Shown: positions 25,662 to 35,030 of the stretch, in pieces
How the letters are laid out: each line of letters begins with the position of its first letter
Position numbering within the stretch: position 1 is the stretch's first letter
NCBI GenBank assembly: GCA_012959965.1
Contig: DUCF01000052.1
Location: forward strand, 34,394-92,030
From: Candidatus Thioglobus sp.
GTDB taxonomy: Bacteria > Pseudomonadota > Gammaproteobacteria > PS1 > Pseudothioglobaceae
DNA: 57,637 nucleotides
Direction of reading: 5' to 3'
The notes under the pieces: model-generated
The model's input: the letters and a program-made list of their open reading frames with translations, nothing else
Told to the model about the DNA's origin: nothing
Databases searched by the model: none
Translations under genes and position numbers: made by a program

Positions 25662-27320
25662 ATGAGTAAGGAGACGATTAACGGTTTGCCGTTACATCCA
25701 GCAATCTCGATGTACAAGGAAGAGGTGTTGGATAATAAACTTTCGCGACGTGAGTTTTTAGTACGCGCATCGGCTTTAGGGGCAACATCTGTCGCTGCAT
25801 ATACCATGCTCGGCTTGGTAGCGCCATCAACGGCCATGGCTGCAACGCCAAATCAAGGCGGAACAATGCGCCTACAAATGGACGTTCGCGGGCTTAAAGA
25901 TCCGCGCACTTACGACTGGTCAGAAATTGCTAACTTTACCCGAGGCTGGCTAGAGTATTTGGTTCAGTTTAATAGTGACGGTACTTTTGAAGGTCGCTTG
26001 TTAGAAAGTTGGTCTGCGAATGCTGACGCTACTCAGTACACACTTAACGTTAGAAAGGGAGTTACTTGGAATAACGGCGATGCCTTTACTGCAGCTGATG
26101 TTGCGCGTAATATCGAGGGCTGGTGTGATAAGAGTGTAGATGGTAATTCTATGGCCGGTCGAATGAATAGTTTGATTGACGCTGATACAGGTAAGGCTGC
26201 AGCCGGTGCAATTGTGGTTGTGGATGATCATACGGTTCAATTAAACTTGCCATCGCCGGATATTACTATTATTCCTGGTATGGCAGATTATCCTGCAGCG
26301 ATTGTCCATTCGTCCAGCACTTCAGAGACAATGTTGAGCAATCCAATTGGTACGGGACCTTATATACCTGATGGCCACGAGGTAGGAATTAAGGCGGCCT
26401 TAGCCAGAAACACTAACCACCAATGGTGGGGAGAGGGGGCATACTTGGATCGTATTGAGTTTATCGATTATGGCACCGAAACTTCTGCCAAAGTTGCCGG
26501 CGCAGAATCTGATGAGTTTGATATGAATTATCAAGTAGTGGGTGAGTATGTTGATATTTTTGACGGCATGCCCGGATGGCAACAATCTTCAGCAGTAACC
26601 GCCTCAACAATTGTTATTCGTTGCAATCAAGATGCAGAAGTTGGTGGGATTAAACTTTACCAAGATAAAAACATCCGTCGTGCTTTAGCGATGTGTGTTG
26701 ATAATTCTGTAGTTTTGGAGTTGGGTATTGACGGTAGAGGCACGCCAGCGGAAAATCATCATGTTTGTCCAATTCATCCAGAGTATGCAGAACTGCCTCC
26801 TCAGGTTGTAGATCGCGACAGAGCAATGGCTCTGATGTTTGAATCTGGCCTTGGTAGTCATGAGCACGAGTTGATCTCAATCGATGATGACTGGCGTCGT
26901 AACACAACAGATGCTGTTGCCGATCAAATTCGTAAATCTGGCATCAAGGTTAAGCGCACGATTCTTCCAGGTTCTACTTTCTGGAATGATTGGGTTAAGT
27001 ACCCATTCTCTTCAACCAACTGGAATATGAGACCATTAGGTGTTCAAGTCCTTGCTCTTGCCTATCGTTCTGGTGAGGCTTGGAATGAGTCGGGCTTTAA
27101 TAACGCTGAATTTGACGAGACTTTATCTAAAGCGGTAGCAATTGCTAATGCAGATGAGCGCCGAGTTTTGATGAAGCGTTTACAGCAAATCATGCAAGAC
27201 GAGGGCGTTGTTATTCAGCCATACTGGCGTTCTCTATATCGCCATCATAAAGAAGGCGTGTTGGGTGGCGGCATGCATCCAACTTTTGAGATACACCTTC
27301 ATAAGTTAGGTTGGGCTTAG
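25662..27320 (+). CDS. ABC transporter substrate-binding protein, peptide/opine family (SBP_bac_5), Tat-exported
   Basis: 552-residue periplasmic binding protein. The N-terminus has a twin-arginine signal: SRREFL at 28-33, a hydrophobic stretch ([19 protein letters not shown]), and AMA before the mature end at about residue 60. The body has the family pattern [22 protein letters not shown], then [10 protein letters not shown] and NKNIRRA-like [11 protein letters not shown]. Related proteins bind di- and oligopeptides, opines, nickel or sugars. AGGAGAG precedes the ATG. It is separated from the permease genes by two hairpins, one a good terminator, which should give more binding protein than membrane subunits. 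The ligand is not evident; see the MmgE/PrpD link. Confidence 0.9.
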   Translation: MSKETINGLPLHPAISMYKEEVLDNKLSRREFLVRASALGATSVAAYTMLGLVAPSTAMAATPNQGGTMRLQMDVRGLKDPRTYDWSEIANFTRGWLEYLVQFNSDGTFEGRLLESWSANADATQYTLNVRKGVTWNNGDAFTAADVARNIEGWCDKSVDGNSMAGRMNSLIDADTGKAAAGAIVVVDDHTVQLNLPSPDITIIPGMADYPAAIVHSSSTSETMLSNPIGTGPYIPDGHEVGIKAALARNTNHQWWGEGAYLDRIEFIDYGTETSAKVAGAESDEFDMNYQVVGEYVDIFDGMPGWQQSSAVTASTIVIRCNQDAEVGGIKLYQDKNIRRALAMCVDNSVVLELGIDGRGTPAENHHVCPIHPEYAELPPQVVDRDRAMALMFESGLGSHEHELISIDDDWRRNTTDAVADQIRKSGIKVKRTILPGSTFWNDWVKYPFSSTNWNMRPLGVQVLALAYRSGEAWNESGFNNAEFDETLSKAVAIANADERRVLMKRLQQIMQDEGVVIQPYWRSLYRHHKEGVLGGGMHPTFEIHLHKLGWA

Positions 27321-27329
27321 ATCGCCAAC

Positions 27330-27392
27330 AATAAGGAATCATGTAGATGATTTCCTTATTTATAAAAGAGGTCGCATTAGCGACCTCTTTTT
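27330..27392 (+). terminator. Tandem hairpins with intrinsic terminator inside the ABC operon
   Basis: The first hairpin (27330-27360) has a 13-14 bp stem with one bulged base. The second (27364-27391) has a 12-bp GC-richer stem, AAAAGAGGTCGC with GCGACCTCTTTT, an ATTA loop and a T run. This is a convincing intrinsic terminator 45 bases after the binding-protein stop and 65 before the permease start. Partial read-through, or a separate permease promoter, is implied. Confidence 0.82.
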
Positions 27393-27456
27393 ATATATTA
27401 TTAACGTGTTTAACTGTGATTTCTTATATCAACAAACTGTATAGATAAGGTTTCTT

Positions 27457-28503
27457 ATGTGGCAATTTATTACTAAAAGATTTGGACTGATGGTGTTAAC
27501 AACATTGTGTTTGAGTTTTATTGTTTTCTTTCTCACTAATTTACAGCCCAACCTAGTAAAGCTAGCAAAAACTGAAGCCGGCATCCGGATGACTGATGAC
27601 CAGGTTTTGTCTTGGCTGGGTGATCGTGGCTATAATCAGCCATTATTGTTGCGATATGGTGAATGGCTTGGTGTTGTGCCAGGGTATGTGCATACTGATG
27701 AAGAAGGTCGGACGCGTGGTCGTTGTATCAGTCCTCATGTAAAAGACACACCCACTTATTGCGGCCTTTTACAAGGAACTTTGGGCAACTCCACGATTTT
27801 CAATGTATCTGTAGGAAAGGCTTTAGCTACACGATTGGGGCTGACAGGTATTTTGATGTTCTGGGTAATGATTGTCATGATACCCATGGCGCTCATTATT
27901 GGAATATTTGCAGGGATGCGTGAAGGCTCTAAGACGGACCGAGCGCTTTCAACGGTTGCTATCGGTTTTACTGCGACACCAGAATACATCTCGGGTGTTA
28001 TTTTGTCTGTTATTTTTGCTAGTCGACTCGTATTTGACGAAAGGTTTTTATTACCATCCGCTCAATCCGCAATGGAGAATATGAGTTTTAGTAACTTCGC
28101 TTTACCGGTAATGACGATGGTGCTTTATGGCATGGGCTATATTGCCAGAATGACACGAGCCTCCATGGCTGAGGTGATGACAGCGCAATACATTCGTACA
28201 GCCCGGTTGAAGGGTGTTAGTTTTCCAAATATTGTTTTTAAGCACGCGCTTAGAAACGCATTAATAGCGCCATTTACTGTGATTATGTTGCAATTTCCTT
28301 GGCTCTTGACGGGAGTTGTGATTGTTGAAACATTATTTAACTACAAGGGCTTTGGCTGGTTGTTGGTCATGGCGGCTGACGGTAACGACGTTGAGTTGTT
28401 ATTGTCTTGTTCGCTGGTGGCAGTTTTGGTTGTTTTGGTTACACAGCTAATATCAGATATTGGTTATGTCTTTTTAAATCCAAGAATAAGAGTGAGCTCT
28501 TAA
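27457..28503 (+). CDS. ABC transporter permease (DppB/OppB type)
   Basis: 348-residue inner-membrane permease. It starts with the family's helix FGLMVLTTLCLSFIVFFLTNLQP and ends with the BPD_transp_1 domain. That domain includes the EAA loop in TARLKGVSFPNIVFKHALRNALIAPFTV, which contacts the ATPase. A periplasmic insertion of about 60 residues follows the first helix, as usual for DppB relatives. AAGG precedes the ATG. The second permease follows after nine bases. Confidence 0.92.
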   Translation: MWQFITKRFGLMVLTTLCLSFIVFFLTNLQPNLVKLAKTEAGIRMTDDQVLSWLGDRGYNQPLLLRYGEWLGVVPGYVHTDEEGRTRGRCISPHVKDTPTYCGLLQGTLGNSTIFNVSVGKALATRLGLTGILMFWVMIVMIPMALIIGIFAGMREGSKTDRALSTVAIGFTATPEYISGVILSVIFASRLVFDERFLLPSAQSAMENMSFSNFALPVMTMVLYGMGYIARMTRASMAEVMTAQYIRTARLKGVSFPNIVFKHALRNALIAPFTVIMLQFPWLLTGVVIVETLFNYKGFGWLLVMAADGNDVELLLSCSLVAVLVVLVTQLISDIGYVFLNPRIRVSS

Positions 28504-28512
28504 AGTATTGTT

Positions 28513-29682
28513 ATGGCATCATTGAGTTGGATAGAAATAATCGCCCAAATATTACTGCAATTTATGCCAGTATGGATTGCAATGGCATTAACCTTTTCTG
28601 TCTCTTATTATTTTCGCGACAAACTGGGTCTTTACGGCCGTTTATTTGATACTTATACCGGCAGTATCGGTTTTGCTTTGGTTATATTTTGGTTGTTTAC
28701 CGCAATCTTCGCAGATCTAATTATAACCTTTGACCCAATTGATCAGCTGTCAGGGATGCGCAAAAAAATACCTGGAGCTCTAGTTCCAGAAACTTTTAAT
28801 GCCTATTTATTGGGTGGCGATTTGATGGGTCGAGATGTCTTCTCGAGAATGGTGATGGGGTCACGCATAGTACTTTCAATTGCCCCAGCTGCCACTATTT
28901 TTGCCTTTATGGTGGGCATTACACTTGGCTTGCCGGCCGGCTTTTATGGCAAAAGGCTCGACACTATTTTGTCATTTATTGCGAATTTAGTATTAGCATT
29001 TCCGGTTATCCTCTTGTTTTACCTACTGGTTAATCCTGCCATCCGTTCAACAGGAATTCCGGTAGTGATAGCGGCTGTGCTTTTTTTATTCCCTATTATA
29101 TTTTTTGCTGTCCTTTTCCAGTCGAGATACTACGTTCAAGCCAACAAGCGAAACATTTATGTTGGCTTAACTTTACTACTGGGTTTTTGGGCTTATTCAG
29201 GTCTTGCATTTAACCAAGATCCGTTGCAATTATTGGGACTTGAGCCTATTTTTTATATGGACCCAAACTTGCTTAACATCTTTGTTTCTGTAGTTTTTGT
29301 TAATGCGCCAACGGTATTTCGAATTGTTCGAGGTCTAACGATGGATTTAAAAACACGGGATTATGTTGCCGCCGCGCAAACTCGGGGGGAGGGTGCTTGG
29401 TTTGTTATGCTTTGGGAAATTCTACCTAATGCTAGAGGTCCTTTAATTGTTGATTTCTGCCTGAGAATTGGCTATACAACTATCCTTTTAGGTACGCTAG
29501 GATTTTTCGGATTAGGTGTCAGCCCTGAAAGTCCGGATTGGGGAATGACAATTAATGAGGGCCGTAAACTTTTGGCATACTTTCCTCATATGGCAATCCC
29601 GCCTGCATTGGCACTACTGTCGCTCGTGTTGGGACTTAACTTACTAGGCGATGGCTTGAGAGAGCAGTCATTAAAGGACTAA
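28513..29682 (+). CDS. ABC transporter permease (DppC/OppC type)
   Basis: 389-residue partner permease, longer than the usual 290-300 residues. An extra N-terminal membrane region precedes the typical GGDLMGRDVFSRMVMGSRIVL motif near residue 100. Additional hydrophobic segments (about 175-250) are inserted before the EAA loop AAQTRGEGAWFVMLWEILPNARGPLIVDF. The C-terminal LGFFGLGVSPESPDWGMTINEGR is standard. It is spaced three bases from the ATPase gene. The extended form is a useful marker for a subfamily. Confidence 0.91.
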   Translation: MASLSWIEIIAQILLQFMPVWIAMALTFSVSYYFRDKLGLYGRLFDTYTGSIGFALVIFWLFTAIFADLIITFDPIDQLSGMRKKIPGALVPETFNAYLLGGDLMGRDVFSRMVMGSRIVLSIAPAATIFAFMVGITLGLPAGFYGKRLDTILSFIANLVLAFPVILLFYLLVNPAIRSTGIPVVIAAVLFLFPIIFFAVLFQSRYYVQANKRNIYVGLTLLLGFWAYSGLAFNQDPLQLLGLEPIFYMDPNLLNIFVSVVFVNAPTVFRIVRGLTMDLKTRDYVAAAQTRGEGAWFVMLWEILPNARGPLIVDFCLRIGYTTILLGTLGFFGLGVSPESPDWGMTINEGRKLLAYFPHMAIPPALALLSLVLGLNLLGDGLREQSLKD

Positions 29683-29685
29683 ACA

Positions 29686-31788
29686 ATGACAGAATCTAAT
29701 ATTCAAAGTCCTATTTTAGAAATTGACAATCTTTCGATCAGCTTTTTCACGCGCCTGGGTGAAATCCCTGCGGTAATGAACTTTTCTTGTGTTCTTGAAC
29801 AAGGTAAGGCCTTAGGGCTTGTGGGAGAGTCAGGCTGTGGAAAATCAACGGTTGCACTCGGTGTTATGCAAGACTTAGGTGTTAATGGTTCCATTGTCGG
29901 TGGGTCCATTAAGTTTAAAGGTCGTGAGCTAAATAATATGCCACAGAGCGAACTGTCTAAATTAAGAGGTTCAGAAATTGCAATGATTTACCAAGAGCCG
30001 ATGGCCTCCCTGAATCCTGCAATGAGAATTTCTAAGCAGCTTATGGAGGTGCCAATCACTCATGAAAATGCAAGTGCGAAAGAAGCTTGGGCTTTGGCAC
30101 TTGAGGTGGTAAAAGATGTGCGTCTACCAGACCCGGAGCGCATTTTAAACAGTTATCCGCACCAGCTTTCAGGGGGTCAGCAGCAGCGCATTGTTATTGC
30201 AATGGCATTGATGTCTAAACCCTCTTTATTGATATTAGATGAGCCCACAACTGCGTTAGACGTCACTGTTGAGGCTGGTATCGTGGACTTAGTTAAAGGC
30301 TTAGGCGAAAAGTACGGCACATCGATGCTGTTCATTTCTCACAATCTTGGTTTGATATTAGACACTTGTGATGATATTTGTGTCATGTATTCAGGCGAGG
30401 CGGTTGAAACAGGCTCTATATACGACGTTTTTGATCGTATGCGCCACCCTTACACACAAGCCTTGTTTCGCTCGATCCCTTTGCCAGGCGCCGATAAAAA
30501 TCAGCGACCTTTGGTTGCCATTCCAGGAAATTTCCCACTACCACATGAACGACCTCATGGCTGCAATTTCGGGCCACGCTGCAATTACTTTGAGAGTGGG
30601 GTTTGTGATGAAATTGAAATTGACATGCAAGAGATGAGTGATAATCAACGTCACGCCTCTCGATGTAAAAAAATAGATATCATCGATTGGCAGGCCGATA
30701 ATACAATAAAAGCCGATTACAAGCCATTATTGGTTGGCGATAAAGTTATTGAGGTTGAGAATTTAACAAAATATTACGAAATCTCAGCTAATGCTTTATT
30801 TAGTGGCAAAGAAAAGAGCGTTGTAAGGGCTAATGAGTCACTTTCTTTTTATGCGAGAGAGTCTGAAACGTTGGCAATCGTTGGAGAATCCGGCTGTGGC
30901 AAGTCGACGCTAGCTAAAGTGCTAATGGGGCTTGAGACGGCCACCTCTGGTAAAGTCTCGCTTAATGGCAAGTCTATTGCTGGTACAGCTATTGGTGAAC
31001 GCTCGAATGAGATTGTCTCTTCAATTCAAATGGTCTTTCAAAATCCATTTGACACTCTTAATCCTTCAATGACCATTGGTAGGCAGATAATTCGCGCCCT
31101 TGAGGTTTTTGGATTTGGCGAGATTGAATCTGAACGTCAAAATAGAATGCTGGAGTTGCTTGACTTAGTTAAACTCCCTAGAGAGTTTGCAATAAGGAAG
31201 CCACGACAATTATCTGGCGGGCAAAAACAACGAGTAGGTATTGCGCGCGCCTTTGCTGGAGATGCGCAAATTGTTATCGCTGATGAACCAGTTTCAGCGC
31301 TTGACGTTTCTGTGCAAGCTGCGGTCACACATTTGCTGATGGAGTTACAACGTAAAAATGGCACAACAATGCTGTTTATTAGTCACGACTTATCTATCGT
31401 GCGTTATATTGCGGATCGTGTGATGGTGATGTATCTAGGTCATGTCGTTGAAACTGGCAATACCAATCAAGTTTTTGCACCTCCGTATCATCCTTATACT
31501 GAGGCTTTATTATCTGCGGTGCCAATAGCTGATACCAGTGTCAAACGAAAACATATTGTTTTGAAGGGTGATATCCCATCTGCAGTTAACCCGCCTTCAG
31601 GCTGTCCGTTCCAAACTCGTTGCCAACACAAGCATTTGGTAGAAAACAATTTATGTGAGAAGGAATTACCAGATACAATTGATGTTGCAAATGGACATCA
31701 ATTACGATGTCACTTATCAAGTGAACATCTAGCGGCAATGAAGCCGGTAATTAAACTAGCTGGCGATTCTATAGTAGTTGGCGGCTAG
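29686..31788 (+). CDS. Fused ABC transporter ATPase (DppD-DppF type)
   Basis: 700-residue protein with two complete ATPase modules, each followed by the oligopeptide-transporter C-terminal domain. Module 1 has Walker A GESGCGKST at 47-55, the signature LSGGQQQR and Walker B LLILDEPT. Module 2 has a second GESGCGKST near residue 403, LSGGQKQR and IVIADEP. Each accessory domain has the iron-sulfur-like cysteine group (CNFGPRCNYFESGVC and CPFQTRCQHKHLVENNLC). It powers the importer as a single chain instead of two subunits. Its 3' end overlaps the convergent clc gene by 33 bases. Confidence 0.94.
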   Translation: MTESNIQSPILEIDNLSISFFTRLGEIPAVMNFSCVLEQGKALGLVGESGCGKSTVALGVMQDLGVNGSIVGGSIKFKGRELNNMPQSELSKLRGSEIAMIYQEPMASLNPAMRISKQLMEVPITHENASAKEAWALALEVVKDVRLPDPERILNSYPHQLSGGQQQRIVIAMALMSKPSLLILDEPTTALDVTVEAGIVDLVKGLGEKYGTSMLFISHNLGLILDTCDDICVMYSGEAVETGSIYDVFDRMRHPYTQALFRSIPLPGADKNQRPLVAIPGNFPLPHERPHGCNFGPRCNYFESGVCDEIEIDMQEMSDNQRHASRCKKIDIIDWQADNTIKADYKPLLVGDKVIEVENLTKYYEISANALFSGKEKSVVRANESLSFYARESETLAIVGESGCGKSTLAKVLMGLETATSGKVSLNGKSIAGTAIGERSNEIVSSIQMVFQNPFDTLNPSMTIGRQIIRALEVFGFGEIESERQNRMLELLDLVKLPREFAIRKPRQLSGGQKQRVGIARAFAGDAQIVIADEPVSALDVSVQAAVTHLLMELQRKNGTTMLFISHDLSIVRYIADRVMVMYLGHVVETGNTNQVFAPPYHPYTEALLSAVPIADTSVKRKHIVLKGDIPSAVNPPSGCPFQTRCQHKHLVENNLCEKELPDTIDVANGHQLRCHLSSEHLAAMKPVIKLAGDSIVVGG

Positions 31789-33027
31789 AGTTTCGTAGAG
31801 TGGATCTTTTTTGATAAAGGTGGAAGCGTAGCTCGCAACAAAAGCAACCATCAGTGCCGGTACAACCAGGTGCAAGGTTGCCGTCATCTCCAGAACTACA
31901 AAGGTAGCCGTTAGCGGTGTTCTTATTGTGCCGGAAAGGTAGGCAACAATCGCCATGATAATGACCACCTGCGGATTGATTTGTGTAAGGATTGCGCTGG
32001 ATTCAGAGCCAATACTTGCGCCAATGGAAATGGCTGGCATAAACAAACCGCCTGGAATGGTGGAGGTGAGTGAGGTCAGCGTTGCAAAATATTTCATCAG
32101 CAAGAAATCAATGCCGAGTTTTTCCGACTCAAGCATAAGTAGCACCTCTTCTTTGCCAGAACCAGCAATCATTCCACCAGAAAAGTAATTAAATAGGGCG
32201 ATGATACTGCCCAGAATGAGTGCAACGATAAGAACTTTACCTTTCGTATGAGCAATAAATTTTCTCACCAAGACCACCATAATTTTAGCGAATGCACCAC
32301 CCATCAATCCAGCGACTATTGCCAGCGGAACCAGTTGCCAAATTAAAGTGTAATCAAAAGTTAGTGTGGATAAGTCACCAAGGTAGGGCTCGCTGCCTCG
32401 ATGATAGAAGGTCGAGGCTAGATAAACACCACCACAACAAAGTGCAATCAAGATCATGGCTTGCTTTCTGATATTTCTACCTAGCTCTTCAAAGGCAAAT
32501 AAAATCGCTGCAATTGGTGAATTAAAGGCAACAATAAGGCCTGCGCAGCCACCGATGACAATCATCGAGTGAATCATTATCTTGCGCTTTAAATTAAGAA
32601 AGCGATTAAAGCCGTAGAAAATAGAACTGCCAATATGAATGCACGGCCCTTCAATGCCAATTGGCGCGCCACCGAGCATACCTATGAAAATGAAGCCAAT
32701 TTTTGCTAGAGCAATGCGAAAGGAGAGTAGTTGTTGTCTTATTTGTTTATTTTGCGAGTCAAGCGCTGCGAGGATTTGCGGTATACCCGAACTTTGCACC
32801 CGATGAAAGTAGAACTTTGCCACGTAAATGACGCCAACATAGGTCAGTGGTGTAATAATCAAACCTAATAATGGCTTTTCACGAACAGTTTGCTTGTAAA
32901 GGTGCTGAGCATACTCACTGATTTCAATAAAAAAAGTGATGACAATAATGGTCAATAAACTTGCCAATAAAATGGCTAGGTAAGTTTTTGGCCTAATTGG
33001 GAATTGGTGGAGTACGTAGCGTTTCAT
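31756..33027 (-). CDS. Clc family chloride channel / H+-Cl- antiporter
   Basis: 423-residue membrane protein of the Clc family. The selectivity-filter motifs are present: GGAPIGIEGPCIHIGSS carries the GxEGP gating glutamate near residue 125, and GGLFMPAISIGASIGSESS lies near residue 315. About ten hydrophobic segments are visible, and there is no CBS domain. It may help acid resistance, or exchange chloride or another anion. Its ATG shares a base with the stop of cysM, so it is coupled to that gene. A fluoride-specific subclass is possible but not supported by the usual motif changes. Confidence 0.9.
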   Translation of the reverse strand: MKRYVLHQFPIRPKTYLAILLASLLTIIVITFFIEISEYAQHLYKQTVREKPLLGLIITPLTYVGVIYVAKFYFHRVQSSGIPQILAALDSQNKQIRQQLLSFRIALAKIGFIFIGMLGGAPIGIEGPCIHIGSSIFYGFNRFLNLKRKIMIHSMIVIGGCAGLIVAFNSPIAAILFAFEELGRNIRKQAMILIALCCGGVYLASTFYHRGSEPYLGDLSTLTFDYTLIWQLVPLAIVAGLMGGAFAKIMVVLVRKFIAHTKGKVLIVALILGSIIALFNYFSGGMIAGSGKEEVLLMLESEKLGIDFLLMKYFATLTSLTSTIPGGLFMPAISIGASIGSESSAILTQINPQVVIIMAIVAYLSGTIRTPLTATFVVLEMTATLHLVVPALMVAFVASYASTFIKKDPLYETLAANYYRIAS

Positions 33028-33926
33028 TAACGCTTAAAAACCCCTGTAGAGAGGTATCTGTCGCCGCGGTCACAGATTACCGTGACAATGACAGCGTTAT
33101 TCACTTTCTTTGATAATTCAATCGCACAGGCGACTGCACCACCCGAAGAAATGCCGGCAAAAATACCTTCTTCTGTTGCTAAATCTCTAGTGGTTTGCTC
33201 GGATACAGTTTGAGATACATCCATCACACTGTCCACTTTAGAGGCGTCAAAAATACTAGGCAAGTACTCTTTTGGCCAGCGACGAATGCCAGGGATATGA
33301 GAGTCGGCATCGGGTTGAATGCCGATGATTTCAATCTCAGAATTTTGTTTTTTTAAATAACTAGAAACACCCATAATAGTGCCAGTCGTGCCCATAGCGC
33401 TAACAAAGTGGGTGACTTCACCGTTGGTGTCTCGCCATATCTCTACAGCTGTGGTGTTGATATGTGCGCCAGGATTATCTTGATTGGAAAATTGATCTAA
33501 TTGTGTGCCTTTATTTTCCGCTTCCATTTTACTGGCAAGGTCGCGCGCACCTTCCATGCCTACTTCTTCGGTGACTAGGATCAGATCAGCCCCATAGGCG
33601 GTCATTGCATCTTTTCGTTCTTGGGAGAGGTTGTCAGGCATGATTAAGCACATTTTGTAACCCTTAATCGCAGCCACCATTGCCAAAGCGATACCAGTAT
33701 TGCCACTGGTTGCTTCGATAAGAGTGTCGCCCAGTTTGATATCGCCACGTTTTTCGGCCTCAACAATCATGTTGAGAGCTGCACGGTCCTTGACGGAGCC
33801 GGCGGGGTTGTCACCTTCGAGCTTAAGCAAAACCATGTTAGACGGGTTTGGATTCAATCTTTGCAGGCGAACCAGCGGCGTGTTACCGACGCATTGTTCT
33901 ATGGTTTTATAGCTTTGCTTGCTCAT
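33027..33926 (-). CDS. cysM: Cysteine synthase B (O-acetylserine sulfhydrylase)
   Basis: PLP enzyme making cysteine from O-acetylserine and sulfide or thiosulfate. The 299-residue length, the GDNPAGSVKDRAA motif with Schiff-base lysine K46, EATSGNTGIALAM, and the phosphate loop GTTGTIMGV support CysM rather than CysK. It also has the CysM-like C-terminal DRGDRYLSTGVF. It is followed by the clc gene (1-base overlap) and preceded by thrC after 21 bases. Confidence 0.93.
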   Translation of the reverse strand: MSKQSYKTIEQCVGNTPLVRLQRLNPNPSNMVLLKLEGDNPAGSVKDRAALNMIVEAEKRGDIKLGDTLIEATSGNTGIALAMVAAIKGYKMCLIMPDNLSQERKDAMTAYGADLILVTEEVGMEGARDLASKMEAENKGTQLDQFSNQDNPGAHINTTAVEIWRDTNGEVTHFVSAMGTTGTIMGVSSYLKKQNSEIEIIGIQPDADSHIPGIRRWPKEYLPSIFDASKVDSVMDVSQTVSEQTTRDLATEEGIFAGISSGGAVACAIELSKKVNNAVIVTVICDRGDRYLSTGVFKR

Positions 33927-33947
33927 TCAACAATCGCTTTGGTTGGG

Positions 33948-35018
33948 CTACATATTATCCAAAATGGCTTTTTTAACTTCTTCCAGAGTTGGATTCACAT
34001 TAATCATCGCGCTTTGATCGCACTGACCAATCGCTGTGTCAGGGTCTTTCAGGCCGTGACCTGTTAATGTGCACACAACAGTAGAGCCTTCAGGAATTTT
34101 GCCAGATTGAATATCAATCATGGCGCCGGCAACCGAAATAGCCGAAGCCGGCTCACAGAAAATACCTTCTTTCTCAGTCAGTAGTTTTTGCGCCGCCAAA
34201 ATAACGTCGTCTGAGTGTGCGGTAAACCAACCTTTTGATTCTTTACTTAGCTTGAGTGCTTGATCCCAACTTTGTGGGTTGCCGATGCGAATGGCTGTGG
34301 CCACAGTCTCAGGATTCTTCACTCGAGAGCCTTTAATAAATGGCGCTGCACCTTCGGCTTGATAACCAACCATAACCGGTGTTTTGCTTGCTTTTCCAGC
34401 GTCTTTGTATTCAGTATAACCCATCCAATGGGCGGTGATATTGCCGGCATTACCAACCGGAAGGCAATGGTAATCTGGCGCTGAACCAAGCTCATCGATA
34501 ATTTCGAATGCGGCTGTTTTTTGACCGTGTAGACGAAATGGATTGATTGAGTTTACAATCGCGACTGGCGCATGATTGGCGATCTCTTTGACGATTTCCA
34601 TACCATCATCAAAATTGCCTTTAATTTGAATAATCGTCGAGCCATGGATCATTGCTTGAGCCAGTTTTCCTAATGCAATTTTTCCTTCAGGAATAATGAC
34701 AAAGGCTTTGATGCCTGCGCGAGCAGCATAAGCCGCCGCAGCTGCTGAAGTGTTGCCTGTTGACGCGCAAATAATGGCTTTGGCACCTTCTTCAACCGCC
34801 TTGGTAACCGCCATTGTCATGCCGCGGTCTTTGAATGAACCTGTTGGGTTGAGTCCTTCGTACTTAATGTAGAGATTAACGTCTTTGCCAATAATTGCAG
34901 GGATATTTTCCAGCTTGATTAAGGGTGTATTTCCTTCGCCGAGACTGATAATGCGAGTACTATCACTTACCGGTAGTCTGTCTCTGTATTTTTCGATTAG
35001 GCCCGTGTATCTCATCAT
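33948..35018 (-). CDS. thrC: Threonine synthase
   Basis: Converts O-phosphohomoserine to threonine with PLP. The 356-residue short type (as in Gram-positives and many marine bacteria) has LGEGNTPLI at 27-35, NPTGSFKDRGM with lysine K63, and CASTGNTSAAAAAYAARAG. It lies 12 bases after hom, forming a hom-thrC unit that supplies threonine. An alternative ATG three bases downstream is equally possible. Confidence 0.95.
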   Translation of the reverse strand: MMRYTGLIEKYRDRLPVSDSTRIISLGEGNTPLIKLENIPAIIGKDVNLYIKYEGLNPTGSFKDRGMTMAVTKAVEEGAKAIICASTGNTSAAAAAYAARAGIKAFVIIPEGKIALGKLAQAMIHGSTIIQIKGNFDDGMEIVKEIANHAPVAIVNSINPFRLHGQKTAAFEIIDELGSAPDYHCLPVGNAGNITAHWMGYTEYKDAGKASKTPVMVGYQAEGAAPFIKGSRVKNPETVATAIRIGNPQSWDQALKLSKESKGWFTAHSDDVILAAQKLLTEKEGIFCEPASAISVAGAMIDIQSGKIPEGSTVVCTLTGHGLKDPDTAIGQCDQSAMINVNPTLEEVKKAILDNM

Positions 35019-35030
35019 AATTCTCTTGTA

